A stretch of DNA of 8,773 nucleotides from DASQQQ01 sp036390995 (GCA_036390995.1 DASWAT010000093.1:1-8773); one strand, 5' to 3'; counted from the first letter of the stretch, positions 1 to 6,569 are shown. Made by a program: numbers and translations. Notes: generated from the letters alone by a model not told the origin.

Positions 1-2
1 CA

Positions 3-332
3 CTCATCGAGCAGCTGGCCTCGATGCAGGATCGGCTGCTCGGAGTGGCCCGGGAGCTGGAGGCGGCGATCGACCGGGACGAGGCTCACACGGTCGTTAT
101 CGACGACGCCGCGCCCTCGGAACGTGAGGCCGGGGAGGAGCCGGTGCCTGCACGGGCTCGGTCCGCCGGTGCAGGGCAGGCGGGGTCGGAGGACGAACGT
201 CAGCCCCCGGCCGAAGGCGTCACCGGCGAGTTCGAGGAGCTCTGGACCGGAACCGAGGCCGACGCCGACCTCGCGATCCCGGACATCCCGCCGCTCGATC
301 TCGGCTGGGAGGACGACGACCAGGACGCCTAG
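3..332 (+). CDS. 3' end of an unidentified protein with an acidic, disordered C-terminal tail (5'-partial)
   Basis: The reading frame is open from the left edge and ends at TAG 330-332, giving 109 visible residues; the true start lies outside the window. The first ~27 residues (LIEQLASMQDRLLGVARELEA and on) have spaced Leu/Ile/Val and charged residues as in an amphipathic or coiled-coil helix. The rest is rich in Glu, Asp, Ala, Pro and Gly and ends in a very acidic stretch (GWEDDDQDA), which looks disordered. I see no catalytic motif and do not recognise the family. In many actinobacteria rpmE (ribosomal protein L31) precedes prfA, but this sequence is not L31. A scaffold, divisome or DivIVA-like coiled-coil protein is conceivable but is only a guess. 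It is the only gene here that ends in TAG. An internal ATG at 24 is probably not the start, because the helix continues upstream of it. Confidence 0.65.
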   Translation, partial: LIEQLASMQDRLLGVARELEAAIDRDEAHTVVIDDAAPSEREAGEEPVPARARSAGAGQAGSEDERQPPAEGVTGEFEELWTGTEADADLAIPDIPPLDLGWEDDDQDA

Positions 333-358
333 CACCTCCACCTGCCTCGCTTCTTTCG

Positions 359-364
359 GATAAT
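359..364 (+). promoter_or_regulatory. Putative -10 element of prfA, leaderless-type promoter
   Basis: GATAAT matches the TATAAT consensus at five of six positions and stands out in GC-rich DNA. Only 7 nt separate it from the prfA ATG at 372, so a transcript starting 6-8 nt after it would begin at or next to the start codon. There is no convincing Shine-Dalgarno before this ATG and no clear -35, as is common for leaderless actinobacterial promoters. The assignment is inferred from spacing alone. Confidence 0.5.
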
Positions 365-371
365 CGGGGCG

Positions 372-1448
372 ATGGACTTCGTTTCGCGTCTGAACGAGCT
401 CGAACAGCGGTACGAGACGCTCTCCGCCGAGATGGCCTCCCCGGAGGCCGCCACGGACCCCGACCGGCTCCGCCGGCTGGGCAAGGACATCGCGGAGCTG
501 CAGCAGATCGTGGTCCCGTACCGCGAGTACCGCGACGCCCTCCGCCAGGCGGAAGAGGCTCGGTCGCTGGCCAAGGGGGAGAGGGATCCGGAGATGGCCT
601 CGTTCCTGCGGAGCGAGGAGGAGCAGGCGCAACGACGAGCCGAGGAGCTGCGTCGTCGCCTCGAGGAGCTCCTGGTCCCCAAGGACCCCAACGACGACAA
701 GGACGTGCTCGTCGAGATCCGGGCGGGCGCCGGTGGGGAGGAGGCGGCGCTCTGGGCCGGCGAGCTGTTCGAGCTGTACCGGCACTACGCCGAGCGGCGC
801 CGGTGGAAGACCGACGTCCTATCCGCCTCGCCCTCGGACCTCGGCGGGTTCAAGGAAGCGGTGTTGGAGGTCAAGGGCAAGGGCGCCTATTCGCGGCTGA
901 AGCGCGAGTCGGGTGTCCACCGCGTCCAGCGGGTGCCGGTGACGGAGTCGTCGGGGCGGATCCACACCTCGACCGCGACCGTCGCGGTGTTGCCCGTCGC
1001 CGAGGACGTGGAGGTGGAGATCCGTCCGGAGGACCTGAAGGTAGATGTCTACCGTTCGGCCGGCCCCGGCGGGCAGTCCGTGAACACCACCGACTCGGCC
1101 GTTCGGATCACGCATCTCCCCACCGGGATCGTCGTCGCGGTCCAGGAGGAGCGCTCCCAGCTCCAGAACAAGGAGAAGGCGATGCGCTACCTTCGCGCGC
1201 GCTTGCTCCAGGGTGCTCAGGAGGCCGCTCAACGCAAGGAGGCCGATGCCCGGCGGGCCCAGGTGGGCACGGGGGAGCGGGCCGAGAAGATCCGCACGTA
1301 CAACTTCCCCGAGAACCGCGTGACGGATCACCGCATCAAGCTCACGGTGCACCAGCTCCAGAACGTCCTGCAGGGCGACATCGACGAGTTCGTGGACGCG
1401 CTGCTGGCTGCAGAGCGCGCGCGGCAGCTGTCCGACGGGCAGGCGTGA
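372..1448 (+). CDS. prfA: Peptide chain release factor 1 (RF1)
   Basis: This cytoplasmic factor recognises UAA and UAG in the ribosomal A site and triggers hydrolysis of peptidyl-tRNA. The protein has 358 residues, close to E. coli RF1 (360). An N-terminal helical domain fills about residues 1-105. The conserved RAGAGGEEAALWAGELFELY begins near 117. The codon-recognition tripeptide is P-V-T at 189-191, in HRVQRVPVTES; RF2 would have SPF here, so this is RF1. The catalytic GGQ is at 233-235 within SAGPGGQSVNTTDSAVRITH, and its Gln is the residue methylated by PrmC, encoded next door. The ATG at 372 is chosen because it begins the conserved N-terminal helix and a -10 element sits just upstream. 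The stop TGA overlaps or nearly abuts prmC. It ends in TGA, which RF1 itself does not read. Confidence 0.98.
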   Translation: MDFVSRLNELEQRYETLSAEMASPEAATDPDRLRRLGKDIAELQQIVVPYREYRDALRQAEEARSLAKGERDPEMASFLRSEEEQAQRRAEELRRRLEELLVPKDPNDDKDVLVEIRAGAGGEEAALWAGELFELYRHYAERRRWKTDVLSASPSDLGGFKEAVLEVKGKGAYSRLKRESGVHRVQRVPVTESSGRIHTSTATVAVLPVAEDVEVEIRPEDLKVDVYRSAGPGGQSVNTTDSAVRITHLPTGIVVAVQEERSQLQNKEKAMRYLRARLLQGAQEAAQRKEADARRAQVGTGERAEKIRTYNFPENRVTDHRIKLTVHQLQNVLQGDIDEFVDALLAAERARQLSDGQA

Positions 1449-1453
1449 GCCGC

Positions 1454-2284
1454 ATGCGTCCCTCGGAGGTCCTGCGGCGAGCCACCGAGTACCTGGATCG
1501 CCATGGGGTGGAGAGCCCCGGGCCGACCGCCGAGATCCTGCTGGCCTCAGTGCTCGGCACCGATCGCGCCCGCCTCTACACGCGCGCCGACGGGCTCTCG
1601 GCGGCCGAGTCCCGGATGTTCGGCCGGGCCCTCTGCCAGCGCTGCACCGGGACGCCGCTCCAGCATCTGACCGGGGAGCAGCCCTTCCGGTACCTCACGC
1701 TGGAGGTCCGTCCGGGGGTGTTCGTGCCCCGGCCCGAGACCGAAGTGCTCGTCGAGATCGCGCTCGCCGAGCTCGGCGACGCCGAGGATCCGGTCGTCGT
1801 GGACGTCGGCACCGGCACCGGCGCAGTGGCGCTCGCCCTGAAGCAGGAGAGGCCGGACGCGACCGTCTTCGCTACCGATCTGTCGTCGGAGGCCGTCGCC
1901 CTTGCCCGTGCCAACGCCGAGCGCCTCGGCCTCGACGTGAGCGTCCTGGAGGGAGACCTGCTGGCACCGCTCCCCAAGGAGCTCCGGGGGTGGGTCGACC
2001 TCGTGGTCAGCAATCCTCCGTACGTGACCGCGGACGAGTACGCGTCGCTCCCCTCGGAGGTTCGCGCCGATCCGCCGCTCGCGCTGGTCGGCGGGACGGA
2101 GATCCACGAGCGGCTGGCCGCCGAAGCCCTACGATGGCTCCGCGACGGCGGGGTGCTGGTGCTCGAGGTGGGGGCCGCGCACGCTCGGGACGTCCGGGTC
2201 ATCCTGCGGTCCGAGTACGGTGGCGTGCGGCTCGAGCGCGACCTGGCGGGCCGGGACCGGATCGTGGTGGGCCGGCGCCCGTGA
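1454..2284 (+). CDS. prmC: Release factor glutamine methyltransferase PrmC (HemK family)
   Basis: PrmC transfers a methyl group from S-adenosylmethionine to the Gln of the GGQ motif in RF1 and RF2, raising termination efficiency. From ATG 1454 the protein has 276 residues, the normal family length. The N-terminal helical substrate-binding domain covers about 1-80. The linker motif FVPRPETEVLVE spans 90-101, the SAM-binding loop VVDVGTGTGAVALALK about 115-130, and the catalytic NPPY, which holds the Gln side chain, is at 187-190. An alternative GTG at 1445 overlaps the prfA stop as GTGA and adds three residues (MSR). I prefer ATG 1454 because GGGCAGG ends 10 nt before it and the protein then starts like its homologues. 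The frame is open far upstream inside prfA, but that part is only a shadow of prfA. The 3' end overlaps tsaC. Confidence 0.96.
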   Translation: MRPSEVLRRATEYLDRHGVESPGPTAEILLASVLGTDRARLYTRADGLSAAESRMFGRALCQRCTGTPLQHLTGEQPFRYLTLEVRPGVFVPRPETEVLVEIALAELGDAEDPVVVDVGTGTGAVALALKQERPDATVFATDLSSEAVALARANAERLGLDVSVLEGDLLAPLPKELRGWVDLVVSNPPYVTADEYASLPSEVRADPPLALVGGTEIHERLAAEALRWLRDGGVLVLEVGAAHARDVRVILRSEYGGVRLERDLAGRDRIVVGRRP

Positions 2285-2886
2285 GCGACCCGGTCGCCGA
2301 TGCAGCCGACGCGGCGCTCGGCGGGGAGCTGGTGGTGCTCCCGACCGACACCGTCTACGGCATCGGAACCCGGCCCGACGATCCCGCTGCCACCGCCCGG
2401 CTGTTCGAGGCGAAGGGGCGCCCCCGGGAGCTCGAGTTGCCGGTCCTCGTTCCCGACGTGGCGGCCGCCCGGGCCATCGCCGGGTTGGGTGGCAGCGCCG
2501 AGGCGCTGGCGAGACGGTTCTGGCCGGGGCCCTTGACCCTCGTCCTGGCGCGGACGGAGGCGAGCATCGGTTGGGACCTGGGAGGGGATCCGGCGACGAT
2601 CGGCGTTCGGATGCCCCGTCATCCGATGGCGCTGGCTGTCCTCGCGCGCACCGGACCGCTCGCGGTCACGAGCGCGAATCGAAGCGGCCTGGTCACACCT
2701 GCGACGTGCGACGAGCTCGAGGCGGTGTTCGGAGACCGGGTGGCCGTCTACCTGTGTCAGGAAGCACCGCTCGCCGGTGCGCCCTCGACGGTGGCGGCGT
2801 TCCTCGGGGGTGAGCTGCGGGTGCTCCGCGAGGGGTCGCTGCCGCTGCGAACGCTGGCCGCGGCCCTCGCCGGAGACGCCGGCTGA
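2281..2886 (+). CDS. tsaC: L-threonylcarbamoyladenylate synthase (TsaC/YrdC/Sua5 family)
   Basis: The enzyme makes threonylcarbamoyl-AMP from threonine, bicarbonate and ATP, the first step of the t6A37 modification of ANN-decoding tRNAs. The 201 residues form a single YrdC domain without the extra C-terminal domain of long Sua5 proteins. Visible motifs are LPTDTVYGIG (20-29), KGRP (45-48), FWPGPLTLVL (80-89), TSANRSG (130-136) and PSTV (168-171), all typical of the nucleotide and threonine pocket. After KGRP the sequence is RELELPVLV, where many relatives have a Lys-Pro-Leu stretch; this is a small deviation. GTG 2281 is chosen because its GTGA overlaps the prmC stop and leaves the usual ~20 residues before PTDTVYG. 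No Shine-Dalgarno is evident, so translation is probably coupled to prmC. It is the last gene of the block that begins with prfA. Confidence 0.95.
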   Translation: MSDPVADAADAALGGELVVLPTDTVYGIGTRPDDPAATARLFEAKGRPRELELPVLVPDVAAARAIAGLGGSAEALARRFWPGPLTLVLARTEASIGWDLGGDPATIGVRMPRHPMALAVLARTGPLAVTSANRSGLVTPATCDELEAVFGDRVAVYLCQEAPLAGAPSTVAAFLGGELRVLREGSLPLRTLAAALAGDAG

Positions 2887-2948
2887 CGAGGCCATCGCGG
2901 CCCGCTCGATCACCATCCGCGACCCCTGGCCGGGACAAGGACCGATGC

Positions 2949-2954
2949 TAGACT
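2949..2954 (+). promoter_or_regulatory. Putative extended -10 element of the phosphatase-rpiB-glyA unit
   Basis: TAGACT is preceded by TGC, making TGCTAGACT, which fits an extended -10 (TGnTAnnnT). With a 17-bp spacer the -35 position would be CTGGCC at 2926-2931, matching TTGACA at only three positions. Eleven nt separate the element from ATG 2966, so the predicted leader is 4-5 nt and no Shine-Dalgarno is present. It lies in the 79-bp gap after tsaC, the largest gap in the first 5 kb. Confidence 0.5.
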
Positions 2955-2965
2955 CGGCCGGTCCC

Positions 2966-3568
2966 ATGGCGCACGTCCTCGTCGTCTGCACCGGGAACAT
3001 CTGTCGCTCTCCCATGGCCGAGGGCTTCCTGCGGGCTGCGTTCGAGCGGCGACTGGGGATGGAGGCGCCGACCGTCCGCTCGGCCGGTCTGATCGCGCAG
3101 AACGGGGCCTCGGCCGAACCGGGATCGATCCAGGCAGCGGCGGAGCATGGTGTGGACATCTCGGGCCACGCCGCGCGCAGGCTCACCGAGCGCGGCATCG
3201 AGCAGGCTCTCTTGGTGCTGGGGATGGCCGCCGAGCATCGGGAGGCAGCGGTCGCCGCCGTTCCCGAGGCCGCGCGCCGCGCGTTCACGCTCCGGGAGGT
3301 GGTGACGTTGCTCGGGGAGCTGCCGCCGTCGGAAGACGTGGGACCGGTTCCGTTCCGCCTGGCCAAGCGGTTGGCGGCCGCGGACGCCCTTCGCCGGACC
3401 GGCGCGGCGCCGCGGGTCGCCGACGAGGACATCCGGGACCCACTCGGACTTTCACTCCAGGCGTTCCGTTCGACCGCCAGGGAGCTCGCCGACCTGAGCA
3501 TGCGCCTCGTCGACGGCCTCGTCGGCGCTCCCGAGGAACGGAGCGTTGCAGGAGGGCGGGGGGTCTGA
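2966..3568 (+). CDS. Low-molecular-weight protein tyrosine phosphatase family protein
   Basis: This is a cysteine-based phosphatase of the LMW-PTP/arsenate reductase fold, expected to remove phosphate from phosphotyrosine or a related residue in the cytoplasm. The P-loop CX5R(S/T) is at 8-15 (CTGNICRS), right after the first beta strand (MAHVLVV). The general acid Asp is probably D158 in IRDPLG. The 200 residues exceed the usual ~150; the extra length lies at about 112-152, between FTLRE and the Asp loop, and looks helical, as in several actinobacterial members. The P-loop carries Ile12, where the protein-arginine phosphatase YwlE of Bacillus has Thr, so tyrosine specificity is the better guess. 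ATG 2966 is chosen for homology; ATG 2945 is in frame but would overlap the -10 element. rpiB follows 5 nt after the stop. Arsenate reductase activity cannot be excluded. Confidence 0.92.
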   Translation: MAHVLVVCTGNICRSPMAEGFLRAAFERRLGMEAPTVRSAGLIAQNGASAEPGSIQAAAEHGVDISGHAARRLTERGIEQALLVLGMAAEHREAAVAAVPEAARRAFTLREVVTLLGELPPSEDVGPVPFRLAKRLAAADALRRTGAAPRVADEDIRDPLGLSLQAFRSTARELADLSMRLVDGLVGAPEERSVAGGRGV

Positions 3569-3573
3569 AGAGC

Positions 3574-4020
3574 GTGCGAATCGCGATCGGTTCGGACCAC
3601 GCGGGCTTCGAGCTGAAGGAAGCCCTCGTGGCGGTCCTGCGGGACGAAGGGCACGAGGTTCTGGATCTCGGCACCACTTCGACGGAGCCGGTTGACTACC
3701 CGATCTACTGCGCGAACGTGGCGCGAACGGTGGTTCGGGGGGACGCCGACCGCGGCGTCGTCCTCGGTGGCTCGGGGGAGGGCGAGCAGATCGTCGCGAA
3801 CAAGATCCAGGGGATCCGGGCCGCGCTCTGCAACGAGCTGTACACCGCTCGGCTGTCTCGTGCCCACAACGATGCCAACGTCCTGGCGATGGGGGGGCGG
3901 ATCGTCGCGCCGGCGCTGGCCGAAGAGATCCTCCGGGTCTGGCTCGCCACCCCGTTCGACGGGGGCCGCCACGAACGACGCCTGGAGCAGATCTCGATGA
4001 TCGAACGAGGTGAGCTGTGA
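3574..4020 (+). CDS. rpiB: Ribose-5-phosphate isomerase B, mycobacterial (Glu-base) type
   Basis: RpiB interconverts ribose 5-phosphate and ribulose 5-phosphate in the non-oxidative pentose phosphate pathway. The 148 residues match the family (about 145-160). Motifs seen are GSDHAGFELKE (6-16), DYP (41-43), LGGSGEGEQIVANKIQGIRAA (64-84), LSRAHNDANVLAMGGR (94-109) and GGRHERR (130-136). In E. coli a catalytic Cys precedes the G(T/S)G turn; here that position is Gly65 and the loop is GGSGEGEQ, as in M. tuberculosis RpiB, where a Glu acts as base. Glu71 is the likely equivalent. Allose 6-phosphate isomerisation is therefore less likely than ribose 5-phosphate. Start choice: GTG 3574 gives the standard MRIAIGSDHAG N-terminus. 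A strong AGGAGG at 3550-3555 is 18 nt away, too far for that GTG but ideal for CTG 3565. Confidence 0.95.
   Translation: MRIAIGSDHAGFELKEALVAVLRDEGHEVLDLGTTSTEPVDYPIYCANVARTVVRGDADRGVVLGGSGEGEQIVANKIQGIRAALCNELYTARLSRAHNDANVLAMGGRIVAPALAEEILRVWLATPFDGGRHERRLEQISMIERGEL
4008..4013 (+). promoter_or_regulatory. Ribosome binding site that decides the glyA start
   Basis: AGGTGA lies 6 nt before ATG 4020 but only 3 nt before the alternative GTG 4017, favouring the ATG. It is inside the last codons of rpiB, whose stop shares a base with the start (TGATG), so glyA translation is probably coupled to rpiB. Confidence 0.6.
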
Positions 4021-5312
4021 TGCGGGACCACGTCGCCGACTGGGAGGCGCTGAGGCGCACCGACCCCGAGATCGCGGAGGCCCTGGCCGGCGAGCTCGAC
4101 CGCGAGCGCGCCACCCTTCGCTTGATCGCATCGGAGAACTACACGAGCCCGGCGGTCCTGGCGGCGCTCGGCTCCACGATGAACAACAAGTACGCGGAGG
4201 GGTACCCCGGGCGCCGCTACTACGGTGGGTGTCGGTTCGCCGACGTGGCGGAGGAGCTCGCGATCCAACGGTCGAAGCAGCTGTTCGGTGCCGAGCATGC
4301 GAACGTGCAGCCGCACGCCGGGGCGCAGGCCAACGTTGCGGTCTTCGGCGCCTTCCTCGAGCCGTACTCGGACGACAAGGTTCTCGGGCTGGCCCTGGCT
4401 CACGGCGGGCACCTCACGCACGGGTCGCCGGTCAACGTGTCCGGCATGTGGTTCGATTTCGTCGGCTACGAGGTCGACCCCGGGACCGAGCAGCTCGACA
4501 TGGATCGCGTCCGCGAGCTGGCGAAGGAGCACCACCCCAGGATCATCCTGTCCGGATACACGGCGTATCCGAGGACGATCGACTTCGCCGCGTTCCGACA
4601 GATCGCGGACGAGGTCGAAGCCCTGCTGTGGGTGGACGCCTCCCATTTCATCGGGCTCTCGGCGGGAGGCGCCTACCCCAACCCCGTTCCGTATGCGGAC
4701 GTCGTGACCTTCACCACGCACAAGACGCTCCGTGGACCTCGTGGCGCGATCATCCTCTGCAAAGAGGAGCACGCGAGGGCCGTCGACAAGGCGGTCTTCC
4801 CGATGATGCAGGGCGGGCCGCTGGAGAACGTGATCGCGGCCAAGGCGGTCGCCCTCAAGGAGGCGATGGAGCCGGCCTTCGCGGAGTACGCGCACCGAAC
4901 CGTGCGAACGGCGCGGGCGCTCGCGCAAGGATTGGCCGACGAGGGCCTCCGTATCGTCTCCGGAGGCACGGATTCACATCTGGCCCTGGTGGACCTCCGG
5001 CCGCTCGGGGTGAACGGCCGCGACGCGGAGGCCCTCTGCGACGAGATCGGCATCGCCCTCAACAAGAACGGCATCCCGTTCGACCCGATGCCCCCGATGA
5101 ACCCCTCCGGGATCCGCGTGGGGACGCCCGGTCCGGCCACGCTCGGGATGGACGAGCCGGAGATGAAGGAGGTGGCGGGGATCATCGGCACGCTCCTACG
5201 CCAACCGCGGGACGAGACCGTGAAGGCCGCCTGCCGGACCCGGGTGCAGGAGCTGGTGGCTCGGTTCCCCGTCTACCCGGACCGGCCTTCCCCGGAGGCC
5301 GGACCGGCCTGA
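4020..5312 (+). CDS. glyA: Serine hydroxymethyltransferase
   Basis: GlyA is a cytoplasmic PLP enzyme that converts serine and tetrahydrofolate to glycine and 5,10-methylene-tetrahydrofolate, the main one-carbon source for purines, thymidylate and methionine. The 430 residues match the family (about 415-435). Seen in order: LRLIASENYTSPAV (33-46), NKYAEGYPGRRYYGG (56-70), NVQPHAGAQAN (95-105), WVDASHFIGL (204-213), YPNPVPYADVVTFTTHKTLRGPRG (from 219), GIALNKNGIPFDP and SGIRVGTPG. The Schiff-base lysine is K235 in TTHKT and the ring-stacking His is probably H209. The DASH context differs from the common DMAH but keeps Asp and His. ATG 4020 is chosen over GTG 4017 because of the upstream AGGTGA. 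It is the last gene of the phosphatase-rpiB-glyA unit; the next gene is 41 nt away and seems to have its own promoter. Confidence 0.98.
   Translation: MRDHVADWEALRRTDPEIAEALAGELDRERATLRLIASENYTSPAVLAALGSTMNNKYAEGYPGRRYYGGCRFADVAEELAIQRSKQLFGAEHANVQPHAGAQANVAVFGAFLEPYSDDKVLGLALAHGGHLTHGSPVNVSGMWFDFVGYEVDPGTEQLDMDRVRELAKEHHPRIILSGYTAYPRTIDFAAFRQIADEVEALLWVDASHFIGLSAGGAYPNPVPYADVVTFTTHKTLRGPRGAIILCKEEHARAVDKAVFPMMQGGPLENVIAAKAVALKEAMEPAFAEYAHRTVRTARALAQGLADEGLRIVSGGTDSHLALVDLRPLGVNGRDAEALCDEIGIALNKNGIPFDPMPPMNPSGIRVGTPGPATLGMDEPEMKEVAGIIGTLLRQPRDETVKAACRTRVQELVARFPVYPDRPSPEAGPA
5296..5310 (+). repeat. Perfect 7+1+7 inverted repeat at the 3' end of glyA
   Basis: AGGCCGGACCGGCCT is a perfect dyad around A5303, overlapping the last codons and the first stop base of glyA. 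In RNA it could fold as a 5-bp stem, AGGCC with GGCCT, closing a GGACC loop. There is no U-tract after it, so it is at best a weak or U-less terminator. Short GC palindromes also arise by chance in DNA of this composition. Confidence 0.35.
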
Positions 5313-5337
5313 TGTCCGAAGGCTGATCATCCCGGGG

Positions 5338-5343
5338 TACCAT
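5338..5343 (+). promoter_or_regulatory. Putative -10 element of the wecA-like gene
   Basis: TACCAT fits the TAnnnT core of actinobacterial -10 elements and ends 10 nt before the GTG at 5354. No Shine-Dalgarno lies in between (the intervening bases are CACGAACGGC), so the transcript may be leaderless or nearly so. The match is short, and the call rests mainly on its resemblance in spacing to the elements before prfA and the phosphatase gene. Confidence 0.4.
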
Positions 5344-5353
5344 CACGAACGGC

Positions 5354-6556
5354 GTGGTTCCCTACCTCGTGGTGTTCGCGGCTGCCGCCGGCACGTCCTT
5401 CCTGGCGACGCCGCTCGTCCGCCGGCTCTCGCTGCGACTCGGGTGGATCGACCGACCGTCGGACCGGAAGGTCCACCCCCGGCCGACGCCCACGGCCGGC
5501 GGGCTGGCGATCTTCCTCGGGATCCTCGCGGGCCTCGGCGTGTCGAGACTGGTGCCGTTCCTGGCGGGCCTGCACGAGACCTCCTCGGAGCCGGACGCGG
5601 CGCTGCTCGCGGCCCTCGTGATCGTGGTGGTCGGGATCATCGACGACACGAAGGGCCTGTCCGCACCGGGGAAGCTCGCCGGGCAGATCCTGGCGGCGGG
5701 GATCCTCGTCCTGGCCGGCGTCCAGCTGTTGTTCTTCTACTTCCCTGGGCAGGGCATCCTCTCGCTTTCGCCCGACCTGGCCGTCCCGCTCACGATCCTG
5801 TGGGTCGTGGCCATGGTGAACGCCGTGAACCTCATCGACGGCCTGGACGGCCTGGCGGCTGGCATGGTCGCGATCGGAGCGATCGCGTTCTTCGCCTACA
5901 TGTACCGGGCGCCCGGGGTGGGCGGCGACCCGTCCACCGCCGCCCTGCTGTCGGCCGTGGTGGCCGGTGCGGCGGTTGGGTTCCTGCCCTGGAACTTCAA
6001 CCCCGCCCGGATCTTCATGGGGGACTCGGGCGCCATGCTCCTCGGCCTCATGATGGGTGCCGCGACGATCTCCGGCGTGGGGCGGAACGCCTACCCACCC
6101 AGTGGGGGCGACCTGGCGGCCATCGCGATCCCGATCGCCGTCCCCTTGCTGATCCTGGCCGTGCCGTTCCTCGACGTCGTGTTCGCCATCGTCCGTCGCG
6201 TGCGGCGAGGCGTGCGTATCACGCACGCGGACAAGGAGCACATCCACCACCGGCTGCTCGACATCGGGCATTCCCACCGGCAGGCGGTCCTGCTGATGTA
6301 TCTGTGGAGCGCGCTGATCTCTACCTGCGCCCTGGCCGTGGCGTTCATCAACGGTCGGGCCCTGGTGGGAGGGATCGTCCTCGGAGCCCTGGTGCTCGCC
6401 GCGGCCATCCCCAAAGTCGTCCTTCGGGGATCCGGTCCTCCCGGGTCCTCTCCCGGTTCGCCGGAAGGCAACGGGAGGATCGATGGGGCCGGGGAGCCGC
6501 CGCAGGTTACGCCTCGATCCGACGGCGCACCACGGCAGGTGGGGCACAGGACCTGA
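5354..6556 (+). CDS. wecA: WecA/TagO-type polyprenyl-phosphate sugar-1-phosphate transferase (MraY family)
   Basis: This membrane enzyme is expected to transfer a HexNAc-1-phosphate (often GlcNAc-1-P) from a UDP-sugar to polyprenyl phosphate, starting a lipid-linked cell-envelope glycan. The 400 residues hold about eleven hydrophobic segments. Family motifs: DRKVHPRPTPTAGG (37-50), the Mg-binding GIIDDTKGL (94-102), NAVNLIDGLDGLAAG (156-170), FMGDSGAMLLG (221-231) and DKEHIHHRLLDIGHSHRQAV (293-312). The HIHHR loop separates WecA/TagO/RfbP-like members from MraY, so this is not the peptidoglycan enzyme. The C-terminal ~40 residues are Gly/Pro/Ser-rich and probably disordered cytoplasmic tail. 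GTG 5354 is the first start after glyA that keeps the N-terminal membrane helix. In mycobacteria the wecA homologue lies in this region between tsaC and the ATP synthase genes and feeds arabinogalactan synthesis. The exact sugar here cannot be told from sequence. Confidence 0.92.
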   Translation: MVPYLVVFAAAAGTSFLATPLVRRLSLRLGWIDRPSDRKVHPRPTPTAGGLAIFLGILAGLGVSRLVPFLAGLHETSSEPDAALLAALVIVVVGIIDDTKGLSAPGKLAGQILAAGILVLAGVQLLFFYFPGQGILSLSPDLAVPLTILWVVAMVNAVNLIDGLDGLAAGMVAIGAIAFFAYMYRAPGVGGDPSTAALLSAVVAGAAVGFLPWNFNPARIFMGDSGAMLLGLMMGAATISGVGRNAYPPSGGDLAAIAIPIAVPLLILAVPFLDVVFAIVRRVRRGVRITHADKEHIHHRLLDIGHSHRQAVLLMYLWSALISTCALAVAFINGRALVGGIVLGALVLAAAIPKVVLRGSGPPGSSPGSPEGNGRIDGAGEPPQVTPRSDGAPRQVGHRT

Positions 6557-6569
6557 TCCACACGCGGGA

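Noticed and set aside
803..1453. A possible long N-terminal extension of PrmC
   Set aside because: The frame is open upstream but lies wholly inside prfA and gives Arg/Gly-rich nonsense; the PrmC homology begins at MRPSEVLRRATEYL.
1990..2280. A possible N-terminal extension of TsaC
   Set aside because: The extra residues are the shifted-frame shadow of prmC; the YrdC domain begins about 20 residues after GTG 2281.
1576..4131. An 851-codon open frame on the minus strand
   Set aside because: It runs antisense across prmC, tsaC, the phosphatase and rpiB, all clear genes on the plus strand. Its translation is dominated by Arg, Ser, Pro and Ala with no domain motif, as expected of an antisense frame in GC-rich DNA.
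5296..5353. A rho-independent terminator after glyA
   Set aside because: The AGGCCGGACCGGCCT palindrome has no following U-tract and overlaps the coding end of glyA; listed only as an inverted repeat.
2966..6556. A capsule or exopolysaccharide system pairing the tyrosine phosphatase with the WecA-like transferase
   Set aside because: No tyrosine kinase, polymerase, flippase or glycosyltransferase is present, and the two genes are separated by rpiB and glyA. The proximity is better explained by a conserved housekeeping neighbourhood.
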